A stretch of DNA of 64,000 nt from Pedobacter terrae (GTDB lineage Bacteria; Bacteroidota; Bacteroidia; Sphingobacteriales; Sphingobacteriaceae). The DNA lies in NCBI RefSeq assembly GCF_900100705.1, contig NZ_FNCH01000007.1, forward strand, positions 197,244-261,243, read 5' to 3'. The translations under genes and the position numbers were made by a program. Positions 25,180 to 33,526 of the stretch are shown one piece after another. Every line of letters begins with the position of its first letter. Position 1 is the stretch's first letter. Below the pieces are notes generated by a model. The model did not search any database, had not been told where the DNA came from, and saw only the letters and a list, made by a program, of their open reading frames with translations.

Positions 25180-27588
25180 TTAATTATGAGGGTGATCTGA
25201 TTTTGTTGATTTTTGAAGAAAACTCAGTTTATTTCTGAAACGGTAAAAGGAAAGCATTATTAATAAGGTAATGAGAATATATAAATTTGGTTCGTCCATC
25301 CTTTGCGTTTCTTCATCGGGATCTAAGTTTTTATTGCCGGATAAAATTTGATCTTGTTTTTTCTTTAATATCTGTTTCTGAGCTTCATTTTCTACAACTA
25401 TGTAGGATGTTGATTGGGATAAAATGCCAGTTAACATGCTCTTTTTGATAAGATTAAGTTGTGACTGGTTATATCGATCTCCATTTGCCAGACTTTTGAG
25501 CCACATTCCATGCAGATTTAGGCCCGATAACCAATTCCTTTTATCAGCAACACCTAGGTTACTGGCTTTCATCGTGCGATCGATGATGATGGAAGGCTGG
25601 CCATTATTTGCCAGATAGGCTTTAGGTTTTATTGGATTGGGCCAGCAATAAACCCCTTGGTTTTTTATGGTTTGTACGATATCCAACCGCTGTTGGGGGG
25701 CATTCACTAGCGAATGGCTATACAGTTTGCCCAACCGATCGAGCTCATAAAAATCATCACTTTCTGGATAAGTTATTTTAAAATTGGCAAAATCATTCTG
25801 TAATATGCTATTCGCTAAAGTGTCGCTCACCACTACCATAATCGGGTAAGCATTACTATTGGTGGTATAATTCTTTATTAATATTTTTTTGATAGCCCCT
25901 TCCAGATAAAAACCGCCATCGAAGCTGTGTTGATAGAGTTTAGTTTTCCAATCAGTTGTATAGGCAATTTCCTCATTAAAAGTACTTACAAAATTTAATC
26001 TGATGTTATGCGGATTGATTTGATTTTTGCTTACAAAATTATTGATGCGACTAACATATTCGGCTTTTTCTGTTGAGTTACCTTTGGAAACATCAATAAT
26101 AAAATGATATTCTGGTTTTCTTTTAATCAGTTTTAGCTTTGCTTTCTCGGCCACCGGTAGGTAAATTGTTTCATTAATGGATTCGATTTTATCGTTGTGG
26201 TTTATGCTGTCGCCAAGCAAAATGGTTTTGCCATCTATTTTAAGATTTACAGGAGCTTTATGGATAAATGTTATCCCACTTTTCCGGGTTTCTTTAGCCG
26301 AAAAAGGAAATATCTTAAATGCAATTTTGTTTCCGGTTAAGTAATATAAAATGCCAGGATCGCGGTTTTCGTTTATGATCTGAGAAAAAACCCAAAGGGC
26401 TGCTTTTTTCTCCGCCAATATTCCATACTCTTTTCTATTGCCAATATTTAAATAGAAGTTGCTGATCCAGCAGCCCTCGGGTAAAGTAAATGCTGTTTCG
26501 TAGCTTTCTAAATCTGTATGTTCGGGGTTTGTGAGTTCAAGATCGATGGTACTGATCCATGCCTTTTGAGCCTGATCAAATTTACTGATACTACCAATTT
26601 TTGATATTTTTACTTTACCGGTGGTTTGAATAATAGGAACAGGTTCTTTCTCATCGTTACTTTCACCAAAAAAAATGCTCCTTAAAGTATTAATCTTGCT
26701 TCCGGATAAAACCAGGTTATCAAGTACCAGCCAATTATAATACGGTGTTAAGAATGGCGATTTCTCTTTCTCGAAAAAGTTATTTCTACCCTTATTTTGT
26801 TGTACTACTGCTAATGTTTTAGCTAATGACTTCCTGTCGATATTATAATCTTTCCCATAATCAGGGCTGTACACATATGCCAATGCCTCATGCAATATGT
26901 ATTTATCGCGTAGGTAGGACACCGTAATCAAAGCAGGTATAAGCATTAGGGCTAAGCCAGCAAAGATACTTAGTCTGAAAGTGGAATAGGCTGTGCGGAG
27001 CGCTGTAAAATCTTTGTGTAGCCCGTTAATCTGTAAAATGAATAGGAATAAAGGTGATAGCATCAGAAACCCTGCGCCAATAGCAATAACCGCCACCACA
27101 GACAAAGGTAGATAGGGTAGGAATACCAGAAAAAAGTAAAGGGTATAAGGAAAACAGATCACGAGGCCCAAAAAACGGAGCAGGCGTAAACGTGGATTTT
27201 TAAAATTGGGCAGACATACCAATATGCCATTTATTAAAGCAATGATATAAAACCAAATACTGCTAAAATTTCCAAATATCGATGAACTAAAACCACTTGT
27301 AAGCCGAAGTCCCCCGTTATTCATTAATAATCCGATAATGGGCAAAATAATGGCAATTAATATTTTGAGGTAAATGCTGTATTTAGAGAATTTCTGAGTG
27401 TTTAATTGGGTAACAATATAAAAACCACGACAAATAAAGAAGAGAAATAGTATAGCGGCAATAATTAATAATATCACTAATGCGTTCGTATCAAAACTAC
27501 TTTCGGTTTTTTTCCATAAGGGAAGAACAATCTGTAAAAATGCGTACCCTAGTATCGGTATCGAAATTCCATATAAAAACTTAGCCAT
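25180..27588 (-). CDS. MSEP-CTERM sorted protein with VIT-like domain (C-terminal part)
   Basis: The 802-residue product starts with about seven membrane helices (residues 5-235). A soluble region follows, including a VIT-like stretch near 375-440 (GILAEKKAALWVFSQI) and a beta/alpha part near 500-640. It ends with MDEP at 764-767, one hydrophobic helix and an Arg/Lys-rich tail. That tripartite tail is an exosortase sorting signal of the MSEP-CTERM type. It is the predicted substrate of the exosortase encoded just upstream. Its first 40 bases overlap the gene at 27549, and the two look like parts of one frameshifted gene. Confidence 0.85.
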   Translation of the reverse strand: MAKFLYGISIPILGYAFLQIVLPLWKKTESSFDTNALVILLIIAAILFLFFICRGFYIVTQLNTQKFSKYSIYLKILIAIILPIIGLLMNNGGLRLTSGFSSSIFGNFSSIWFYIIALINGILVCLPNFKNPRLRLLRFLGLVICFPYTLYFFLVFLPYLPLSVVAVIAIGAGFLMLSPLFLFILQINGLHKDFTALRTAYSTFRLSIFAGLALMLIPALITVSYLRDKYILHEALAYVYSPDYGKDYNIDRKSLAKTLAVVQQNKGRNNFFEKEKSPFLTPYYNWLVLDNLVLSGSKINTLRSIFFGESNDEKEPVPIIQTTGKVKISKIGSISKFDQAQKAWISTIDLELTNPEHTDLESYETAFTLPEGCWISNFYLNIGNRKEYGILAEKKAALWVFSQIINENRDPGILYYLTGNKIAFKIFPFSAKETRKSGITFIHKAPVNLKIDGKTILLGDSINHNDKIESINETIYLPVAEKAKLKLIKRKPEYHFIIDVSKGNSTEKAEYVSRINNFVSKNQINPHNIRLNFVSTFNEEIAYTTDWKTKLYQHSFDGGFYLEGAIKKILIKNYTTNSNAYPIMVVVSDTLANSILQNDFANFKITYPESDDFYELDRLGKLYSHSLVNAPQQRLDIVQTIKNQGVYCWPNPIKPKAYLANNGQPSIIIDRTMKASNLGVADKRNWLSGLNLHGMWLKSLANGDRYNQSQLNLIKKSMLTGILSQSTSYIVVENEAQKQILKKKQDQILSGNKNLDPDEETQRMDEPNLYILITLLIMLSFYRFRNKLSFLQKSTKSDHPHN

Positions 27589-28019
27589 GCCGAAGATAAT
27601 CTGCTTTTCTGGCTTGAAAACACAACCAGGATGAAAAGTGCATGAATTAATGTGGGCATTAAAAAGCTACCTGGATATAAAATTACATCCACATTAATCA
27701 TCCATTGCGGAATTGAGAACGGAATTAATATATCGGCATATTGCGCATAAGCGTATAGAAAAATGGTATAGACCAATAAACTAAAAAAAGCATAAAATAT
27801 AGATATGTTGTACTTTTTGTATATACCAAGTAGGATGTAAGCCAACTGTGCAGAGGTCAACAGTGTAAGTATTAATGAAAAATTTAACCATATTTCTGCG
27901 GTTTCTGTTTTTAGCAAACTTTTAATAATACTGAATTGGCCGTAGAAAAGCAGCAGCAGTATTATTGATGGAATAATGCTAATTACGATAAGCCATCTCG
28001 GATTAAGCAGGGTTTTCAT
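27549..28019 (-). CDS. N-terminal part of the MSEP-CTERM protein (split by frameshift)
   Basis: The 156-residue product has four membrane helices and starts MKTLLNPRWLIVIS, which is how I recall full-length MSEP-CTERM proteins starting. The phrase FSIPQWMINVDVILYPGSFLMPTL is also recalled from full-length members. Its last 13 residues are in a different frame from the continuation LYGISIPILGYAFLQ encoded by the next gene. Adding one T to the T5 run (plus-strand A5 at 27575-27579) would join them into a protein of about 950 residues. It starts inside the exosortase gene, with 17 bases of overlap. Confidence 0.8.
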   Translation of the reverse strand: MKTLLNPRWLIVISIIPSIILLLLFYGQFSIIKSLLKTETAEIWLNFSLILTLLTSAQLAYILLGIYKKYNISIFYAFFSLLVYTIFLYAYAQYADILIPFSIPQWMINVDVILYPGSFLMPTLIHALFILVVFSSQKSRLSSAWLSFYMEFRYRY

Positions 28020-28536
28020 ATTGAACAGCGTATGTTTTTAGTAAATGATCGATTAGTTTGTAGGATAATATCAAAAAGAATAGGTAGATAAATGTGCCTT
28101 CTGCCTGATGAACAAGCGCTTGATGCTGTTTTGGAATATTAATGCTATTAGCTATAAAAATGGAAGAGCTTATCCGCGAGGTGTTAACGAATATGGTTAA
28201 TATCCAGCTGAATAGCAGGGAACTGGTTAATGCGATCCATTTTAATTTTAAACATTTCAAATAGCTGATAGATAGGCAATAAGTAATTAAAAAACTTAGC
28301 GAAAAGAAATTAAAGCCTGAACACGATTTCTCTATTGTAATGTTAAGATCCTGATGATAATAACCTAAATGCTCAATCAACCTGCCATTAGAGTTATTTA
28401 ATTTTGAAACAAGGTAATCAGTTGGACTAAGTAAAAATGATAACCTTTCAGCATCCATTGTAGTATAGGCTAACTTAAAACACGCAAATAATAAGATGCC
28501 AAATAAATAATACATCGCGCTACGATTCTTTTCCAT
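28003..28536 (-). CDS. xrtK: Exosortase, XrtK-like
   Basis: The 177-residue membrane protein has the three conserved exosortase residues: Cys72 in EKSCSGFNFF, Arg121 in VNTSRISSS and His143 in LVHQAEG. Several helices surround them. Exosortases are membrane proteases or transpeptidases that process proteins carrying PEP-CTERM-like tails. The short length and the neighbouring MSEP-CTERM protein point to XrtK; XrtN is the alternative. It overlaps the next gene by 17 bases and follows the DUF4173 gene by three, so it is in the middle of an operon. Confidence 0.85.
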   Translation of the reverse strand: MEKNRSAMYYLFGILLFACFKLAYTTMDAERLSFLLSPTDYLVSKLNNSNGRLIEHLGYYHQDLNITIEKSCSGFNFFSLSFLITYCLSISYLKCLKLKWIALTSSLLFSWILTIFVNTSRISSSIFIANSINIPKQHQALVHQAEGTFIYLFFLILSYKLIDHLLKTYAVQYENPA

Positions 28537-28539
28537 TTT

Positions 28540-30099
28540 TTATTTATTAACCCCAAAATATTTTGCCGTGTTCCAGTCCTGTAAATTCCACGATAACCAG
28601 CTTTCCTGTTCATAACGTTCTTTAAAATAACCTATCCGTTGATCCAGTTTCCGCATTAAATCTTCTTCTGGCCGGTATACCTTGGCAATTTCCGAATCGT
28701 TATTGGTTGAAGGATGTATTTTTGACCTGTTTTTATCTAAAATAGGTAATGTCTTTTCTGATAGAGAAGTGAGGTAGTAAGGATCGATAGAAACAGCATC
28801 GACGTGATTGAGGTTATATTTCACAATCAAAACATCCCAATTGATAAGGGTAAACGTAAGCAGGAGGGCAAACCAGATATTGCCGTTCACTTTAAAAAGA
28901 TAAAATATGGTTTTCTGTTTGGCCACTTTAACATAAACCGTTGCCAAACCAATAATGCAAAGGGTGGCAAATACCAACACGCCGATTCTTTTATGGGTTA
29001 AACCATGAAATTCGATGTAATAGCCATCGCGGATCAATACTGATATAATCAGGATGAAATTTTGAATCATCCAGGCATAAGCCAACGCCCTTAACGTTTT
29101 GCTTTTGTGGTAAAAGTTTAAGTTCCCCCTAAAATAATAGAGGATGACGGCCATGGCCATTATAATACTAAAAATCAATGAATTTGTACCCTGGTGCAGT
29201 TCTCCTGAAAAATTGCCCGAAGGTTCGTAGCCAAACCAAAGCGTAGTAATATCAATGGCATTTAACATGAGTAATAACAGGTTAAGTGCAGCGAAAGAAA
29301 TAATGCCCACAATGTATTCTGTTTTTAAGGCCATTTTCCGTGTTAACAGGTTACCGGTAAATGTTTCTGCGATATTATACCATATCGTTTTCTGTCCTAT
29401 ACTTCTTCTGATCCTTACCAATTGTTCTTTACCTTTCAGCTCTGCTTTTTCAAGGCTTTTATCAAAAAATGCCAGTAATAAACCGCCTGTTAAAACCAAT
29501 CCAAAGCAAAAATGCATGATGCGCTCAAAACTCAAGTCTTTAAAAAAGAAGTGCAGTACATTATCTAAAAAGTTGCCAATGTTGGTCAAGATGGTTTCTG
29601 CATAATGCGCAAAAACACTACTTGCGGCTGCATACAGGCATGAAAACAAAGTAACAATGATAATGGGTATGAAGAGATATTTAATCAGCCTAAAAAACGG
29701 TTTAAGGCTGACGTTACCAATACTGATTTGGCTCAGTTGTTTAATGGCATTAAAGGGCACGGTGACCATCTGTAGAATGGCTGCTAAAAATGCGGTAAAA
29801 ATGGTCCTGATTTGTTGCTGATGACCAAAACCAATAAATAGCAGTAAGCTGATGTAATAAGTTGCCAAAGATAAATCGGAATTATTAATCACCACCAGTA
29901 CTGCTGCGAGCAGATGAGCCAAACCGTAAATTTTCAGCTTGGTACTCTTAACCACATCAGGGTTAATAAAAGTAATTGCCAACAGATATATACTGTAAAT
30001 AAGCAGATTGATTGCTAATCTTTCTTTCCAAAAGAGAAAAGTAAACAGCAGGCCGCCCAGTAGGACAGATAGTAGCAAAAGGTTCGATTTATTTTTCAT
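28540..30099 (-). CDS. DUF4173-like polytopic membrane protein
   Basis: The 519-residue product has about 12 hydrophobic segments up to residue 420. A soluble C-terminal tail of about 90 residues follows, containing YYLTSLSEKTLPILDKN and a tryptophan-rich end (ESWLSWNLQDWN). That tail and the FHGLTHKRIGVL phrase fit the DUF4153/DUF4173 group, which is of unknown function. It lies between a small membrane-protein gene (11 bases away) and the exosortase gene (three bases away), so it is probably part of the exosortase system here. Confidence 0.8.
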   Translation of the reverse strand: MKNKSNLLLLSVLLGGLLFTFLFWKERLAINLLIYSIYLLAITFINPDVVKSTKLKIYGLAHLLAAVLVVINNSDLSLATYYISLLLFIGFGHQQQIRTIFTAFLAAILQMVTVPFNAIKQLSQISIGNVSLKPFFRLIKYLFIPIIIVTLFSCLYAAASSVFAHYAETILTNIGNFLDNVLHFFFKDLSFERIMHFCFGLVLTGGLLLAFFDKSLEKAELKGKEQLVRIRRSIGQKTIWYNIAETFTGNLLTRKMALKTEYIVGIISFAALNLLLLMLNAIDITTLWFGYEPSGNFSGELHQGTNSLIFSIIMAMAVILYYFRGNLNFYHKSKTLRALAYAWMIQNFILIISVLIRDGYYIEFHGLTHKRIGVLVFATLCIIGLATVYVKVAKQKTIFYLFKVNGNIWFALLLTFTLINWDVLIVKYNLNHVDAVSIDPYYLTSLSEKTLPILDKNRSKIHPSTNNDSEIAKVYRPEEDLMRKLDQRIGYFKERYEQESWLSWNLQDWNTAKYFGVNK

Positions 30100-30110
30100 T
30101 TGATTTAAAT

Positions 30111-30392
30111 TTAAGCGTGGAAATAACTTAATATAAGCATGTAGCTAATGGCTAAAGGGATGTTTAAGAGCATCCAGATAATCGTGACCACGGCGTTTCT
30201 CCAATGTTTTTGGTAACTAATCAGTTCTATTATGATTAATGCGATTACCGTGATATTTATAAGTGCTGCACTTAGCGTAAAAACAGCTCCGGTGATTAAT
30301 AGGAAAAAAGATCCTGATATCAGGTAGGTTATAAATATCAATGTGCCAATAAGCGCAGAATAGTAAGCGAGTGTTTTGCCTACGTAATTCAT
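30111..30392 (-). CDS. Small membrane protein of the exosortase operon
   Basis: The 93-residue product has three helices near residues 10-30, 32-54 and 66-90. No family was recognised. Its ATG overlaps the TGA of a ten-codon ORF that starts at 30421, directly next to an operator-like site. One missing base could also explain this, in which case the real protein would start MKTEIYQNLR and be about 103 residues long. Confidence 0.7.
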   Translation of the reverse strand: MNYVGKTLAYYSALIGTLIFITYLISGSFFLLITGAVFTLSAALINITVIALIIIELISYQKHWRNAVVTIIWMLLNIPLAISYMLILSYFHA

Positions 30393-30421
30393 CTGAGGTT
30401 CTGGTATATTTCCGTTTTCAT
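30389..30421 (-). CDS. Possible ten-codon leader ORF (or broken 5' end)
   Basis: ATG at 30421 opens MKTEIYQNLR and ends in TGA overlapping the start of the 93-residue gene as ATGA. The ATG has nearly the same distance to the CTTTG-N5-CAAAG site as the start of the gene at 31404. Confidence 0.35.
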   Translation of the reverse strand: MKTEIYQNLR

Positions 30422-30424
30422 GTT

Positions 30425-30450
30425 TTTAAAAGTGCTTTGAATTTCAAAGT
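30425..30450 (-). promoter_or_regulatory. Operator-like site CTTTG-N5-CAAAG (copy 1)
   Basis: The plus strand reads TTTTAAAAGTGCTTTGAATT then TCAAAGTA. The palindrome arms are at 30435-30439 and 30445-30449. Sixteen bases, TTTTAAAAGTGCTTTG, are identical to the copy at 31405-31430, and both lie directly before starts of minus-strand genes. Confidence 0.7.
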
Positions 30451-30469
30451 AATAGTCTAAAAAAAATGC

Positions 30470-30766
30470 TTAGAGCTTCCTGATCATTTTTTCGAGTGCA
30501 TCTAAATGTGCCTTAAAGGCTTGTTTGCCCAACGCCGTAATGGAATAGGTGGTGCTGGTTTTGCGGCCGATAAAGCCTTTGTGTACTTTAATAAATTCAG
30601 CCTGCTCCAAAGTATTCAGGTGTGAGGCCAGGTTGCCATCAGTTAATTCGAGCATTTGTTTGAGATCGTTAAAACCAATTTCGTTGTTTACCACCAGGAC
30701 AGACATAACGCCTAACCTGATCCGGCTATCGAATATTTTGTTTAAATCTGCTATCGGGTTTTTCAT
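30470..30766 (-). CDS. Winged-helix transcriptional regulator
   Basis: The 98-residue protein is a single winged helix: RIRLGVMSVLVVN, then FNDLKQMLELTDGNLASHLNTLEQAEFIKV with the recognition helix, then a wing with KTSTTYSITALGKQAF. This is the small MarR/ArsR-like family (HTH_34) common in Bacteroidota. It sits two bases after the gene at 30769 and is flanked by two identical operator-like sites, which are its most likely targets. Confidence 0.88.
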   Translation of the reverse strand: MKNPIADLNKIFDSRIRLGVMSVLVVNNEIGFNDLKQMLELTDGNLASHLNTLEQAEFIKVHKGFIGRKTSTTYSITALGKQAFKAHLDALEKMIRKL

Positions 30767-30768
30767 CC

Positions 30769-31404
30769 TTACTGGCCTCTCTCATATTTAAAATACATCA
30801 AAAGACCATAAACAATGTGTAGCAAGCCAAAGCCCAAAGCCCAGAAAATTAATCCATAACCCACGTAAAACATACAGATTAGGCCTAATATTACTTCGCA
30901 AAAGCCTAAATAACGGATATCACTATAGGTAAATTTGCTGGCGTTAATTAGTGCTAAACCATAAAAAATCAGGCAGCTGGGCGCAATAATACTATAGGTA
31001 TTTGGATGATTAATCAATAAAGCGATAATAAATAATCCTCCGGCAAACAAAGGAATAAATAAGTTAATTAGAAGTGATTTGGAAGTTTTATCCCAGATGG
31101 GAAGATTGTTTTTCTGACTCTTTCTGTAAGTAAATAAAACACCGCCAGCCAAAGCAATCACCAAAACAATGATGCCCAGTTTGATCAGGTTAAATTCAAG
31201 GTCCATTTCTCCATCTACACCATAACCATAACCCCTTTTATTGATGAATTTGTCAATTTCATCGTTTGCAAAATAAGCACCTATTAAGGCAATCGCACCC
31301 GCAAAAATACCCGATAAACCACTCAAAGAAATAAATCTCGATGACCTATCCATCATATTTCTGATATCTTTTAAGGTATTTAATTGTTCTTCTGGAGTGT
31401 TCAT
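30769..31404 (-). CDS. Polytopic membrane protein cotranscribed with the regulator
   Basis: From the ATG at 31404 the product is 211 residues, starting MNTPEEQLNTLKDIRNMMDRSS, a soluble N-terminus of about 30 residues followed by six or seven helices. An earlier in-frame start at 31488 would read through the operator and is rejected. Proteins with this N-terminus are often encoded next to small HTH regulators in this phylum and may sense or relay a membrane signal. The function is unknown. Confidence 0.8.
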   Translation of the reverse strand: MNTPEEQLNTLKDIRNMMDRSSRFISLSGLSGIFAGAIALIGAYFANDEIDKFINKRGYGYGVDGEMDLEFNLIKLGIIVLVIALAGGVLFTYRKSQKNNLPIWDKTSKSLLINLFIPLFAGGLFIIALLINHPNTYSIIAPSCLIFYGLALINASKFTYSDIRYLGFCEVILGLICMFYVGYGLIFWALGFGLLHIVYGLLMYFKYERGQ

Positions 31405-31430
31405 TTTAAAAGTGCTTTGTTTTTCAAAGT
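31405..31430 (-). promoter_or_regulatory. Operator-like site CTTTG-N5-CAAAG (copy 2)
   Basis: Arms lie at 31415-31419 and 31425-31429, immediately before the ATG at 31404. The flank TTTTAAAAGTG is shared with the site at 30425-30450. Confidence 0.75.
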
Positions 31431-31499
31431 TAAATATAAAATTGATTCCTCCAAATCTTTTTTGTTTTTTCCTCCGGGGGGATTGCACAGATTTAAATT

Positions 31500-31682
31500 T
31501 TTAACTTTTGGGATTGGTTTCTGATTTCTGCTATGCCTTCAGCTTTTTGCCTTGGTCGTAATCATCCCACTTTAGTTTTTTCTTTTGTGCTTTGGCCTTT
31601 CTGCTTTGGTCTTTCCGCTTTAGTCTTTCCTCTTTCCGCTTTAGTCATTAGTCTTTCTGCTTTGGTCTTTCCGCTTTTTTAT
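31500..31682. repeat. Word-like spacer (GCTTTGGTCTTTCC words)
   Basis: About ten variants of CTTTGGTCTTTC, CCGCTTTAGTC and CTGCTTTGG follow each other up to the lolD start. One of them provides the TTTG box of the lolD promoter. The strand is almost free of A in places. Confidence 0.8.
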
Positions 31683-31690
31683 TAAATTTG
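31661..31690 (+). promoter_or_regulatory. Promoter TTTG-N18-TAAATTTG, leaderless arrangement
   Basis: TTTG at 31661-31664 and TAAATTTG at 31683-31690 are 18 bases apart, and the ATG starts four bases after the box. Transcription would begin at about the start codon. Confidence 0.75.
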
Positions 31691-31694
31691 AACC

Positions 31695-32345
31695 ATGCTA
31701 AAAGCCACTGGAATAAGAAAATCGTACGGAAATCTGCAAATTTTAAAAGGTGTAAATTTTGAAGTGCAAAAAGGGGAGATTGTAAGTATTATTGGGCCAT
31801 CTGGTGCAGGTAAAAGTACTTTGTTACATATCTTAGGCACATTGGATAAGCCTGATCAGGGATCTGTAGAGTTAAAAAGTACCGTGATAAACAAGTTAAA
31901 TGGCGATTTGCTGAGTACTTTCAGGAATCAGAATATAGGTTTTGTGTTTCAATTCCATCATTTATTGCCCGAATTTAGTGCCATCGAAAATATTTGTATC
32001 CCTGCATTTATAGCGAAAACCAGTAAAAAACAGGCTGAAACAAGAGCGCTTGAACTATTAGATCTCTTCGGACTTAAAGATAGGGCGCAGCATAAACCCA
32101 ATCAGTTGTCTGGCGGTGAACAACAACGCGTATCCATTGCAAGGGCATTAATCAATAACCCTTCTATTATCTTGGCTGATGAACCTTCGGGAAATTTAGA
32201 TTCTGAAAATGCGGCCGGATTACACCAACTGTTTGTGAGTTTGCGCGATAATTTTCACCAAACGTTTGTAATTGTTACGCACAACGAACACCTTGCCAAA
32301 ACCAGCGACAGGGTGGTGAGCATGAAAGATGGTTTGATTGTATAA
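31695..32345 (+). CDS. ABC transporter ATP-binding protein, LolD-like
   Basis: The 216-residue ATPase has Walker [10 protein letters not shown] near residues 36-44, a Q-loop in [13 protein letters not shown], signature LSGGEQQR and Walker [14 protein letters not shown], then VTHNEH. The phrase [15 protein letters not shown] is typical of LolD, the ATPase that powers lipoprotein release from the inner membrane with LolC/E. No permease adjoins it, but lolA is present at 60940. The neighbouring FtsX-type permease cluster has its own ATPase. Confidence 0.88.
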   Translation: MLKATGIRKSYGNLQILKGVNFEVQKGEIVSIIGPSGAGKSTLLHILGTLDKPDQGSVELKSTVINKLNGDLLSTFRNQNIGFVFQFHHLLPEFSAIENICIPAFIAKTSKKQAETRALELLDLFGLKDRAQHKPNQLSGGEQQRVSIARALINNPSIILADEPSGNLDSENAAGLHQLFVSLRDNFHQTFVIVTHNEHLAKTSDRVVSMKDGLIV

Positions 32346-32435
32346 AATTATAACCATTCCTTCATTCAGTCATTCAATAATCCAGACATTCAATAACTCC
32401 ATCATTCACTAATTCATTCATTCAATTATTAAGTT
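32346..32435. repeat. Word-like spacer (CATTCATTCAATAA words)
   Basis: CCTTCATTCAGTCATTCAAT, CCAGACATTCAATAACTCC and AATTCATTCATTCAATTATT follow one another. The strand holds almost no G until the TTG start codon. Confidence 0.8.
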
Positions 32436-32915
32436 TTGAAAATACTCATTACAGGCGGCAATAATGCGAAAGCTTTAAAGCTGATGAAAGCGTTTCCTAC
32501 TCATTTTGTGCTGTTGGCCGATTATGGTGATGTACCGGGGATAGTTACTGAAAATTATGCCTTTTCATCGCTCGGGCCGCTCAGTAAAGATAGCATAGCC
32601 CATATTTTATTAAATTTTAGCATTACAGAGGGCATCGATTGCATTGTCCCGCTTCACCAATATGAAGTAGAGCCAATCGCTAAATCGGCTGTGCTTTTTG
32701 GCGAATATGGCATCCAGGTTTTATTGCCAGATGCCAGTTTAATAGCCGGATATCTGCCCACCGAACAAAATACTTATCAAAATTTTGCTGTTTTTGTGGC
32801 AGGCGAATGTGTATTTGCCAGCGGAAAGGAAATTTTTGTCAGAACTGATGAAAAATTAAACGGTGTGTTCGGGTATAACATTGCCGATGATGACCTCAAA
32901 CTTTTTACGATTTAA
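32436..32915 (+). CDS. Pre-ATP-grasp-like nucleotide-binding domain protein
   Basis: The 159-residue product starts at TTG and opens MKILITGGNNAKALKLMKAF, a Rossmann-like start seen in pre-ATP-grasp domains. ITEGIDCIVPLHQYEVEPIAKS fits the second strand-helix unit of such domains. The ATP-grasp domain that normally follows is missing, so this is either a stand-alone domain or a truncated relic. It ends one base before the HAD-like gene and is probably translated together with it. Confidence 0.7.
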   Translation: MKILITGGNNAKALKLMKAFPTHFVLLADYGDVPGIVTENYAFSSLGPLSKDSIAHILLNFSITEGIDCIVPLHQYEVEPIAKSAVLFGEYGIQVLLPDASLIAGYLPTEQNTYQNFAVFVAGECVFASGKEIFVRTDEKLNGVFGYNIADDDLKLFTI

Positions 32916-32916
32916 T

Positions 32917-33525
32917 ATGGATGCAAGTGAATACATTAAAGATAAACAGCTGGTAATTTTTGAGCTGGATGATGTTTTATTTCCAGAGAAAGATTATCTG
33001 CTGCAGGTTTATTATCTGTTTGCCCAGTTTATAGAGTATACCGAGCAAAAAAACGCACAGCCCATTCTGGAGTTTATGCGTAACGAATACGAAAATAATG
33101 GCGCAAAGAAGCTGTTTGAAAAAACAGCGAACCAGTTCGGTATCGATACTAAGTATGAATATAATTTCAACCTCCTGCATCAAAATGCCCGTTTGCCCTT
33201 AAAGCTTTTGCTTTATAAAAATATGCTCGAATTTATGCAGACACTGGTGGTAGACCGTAAAAAAATTGTAATTGTAACCGCTGGTAATCCCGAGCAACAA
33301 CTTAACAAAATTAAGCAAACCGAGTGGAACGGACTGGAGCAATATCTTACCGTTTACTTTGTTGAAGAACTGGGGCAGCCAAAAGCAGAAATTTTTCATA
33401 ACATATTAAACCACAAAAATTTATTGGCTAATCAGGCGTTAGTGGTTGGTGCAAATAAATTTGATGAGCAACAATCCAAATCAATTAATTTGCAGTATAT
33501 TGGATCATTAGAAATTTACAAATAA
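32917..33525 (+). CDS. HAD-like protein with Glu in the nucleophile position
   Basis: From the ATG at 32917 the product is 202 residues. Motif I reads IFELDDVLFP: residue 16 is Glu where HAD phosphatases have the nucleophilic Asp, while Asp18 is kept. Motif II (IVTAGNPEQ), a motif III lysine (LGQPKAEIF) and motif IV (VVGANKFDEQ) are visible. The substitution predicts weak or absent phosphatase activity, so it may bind rather than hydrolyse. One base separates it from each neighbouring gene, which places it in the lolD operon. Confidence 0.8.
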   Translation: MDASEYIKDKQLVIFELDDVLFPEKDYLLQVYYLFAQFIEYTEQKNAQPILEFMRNEYENNGAKKLFEKTANQFGIDTKYEYNFNLLHQNARLPLKLLLYKNMLEFMQTLVVDRKKIVIVTAGNPEQQLNKIKQTEWNGLEQYLTVYFVEELGQPKAEIFHNILNHKNLLANQALVVGANKFDEQQSKSINLQYIGSLEIYK

Positions 33526-33526
33526 T

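Noticed and set aside
27565..27585. Programmed -1 frameshift site in the MSEP-CTERM gene
   Set aside because: The heptamer reads T TTT TAT in the zero frame, so the A-site tRNA would not re-pair after slipping, and no downstream stimulator was apparent.
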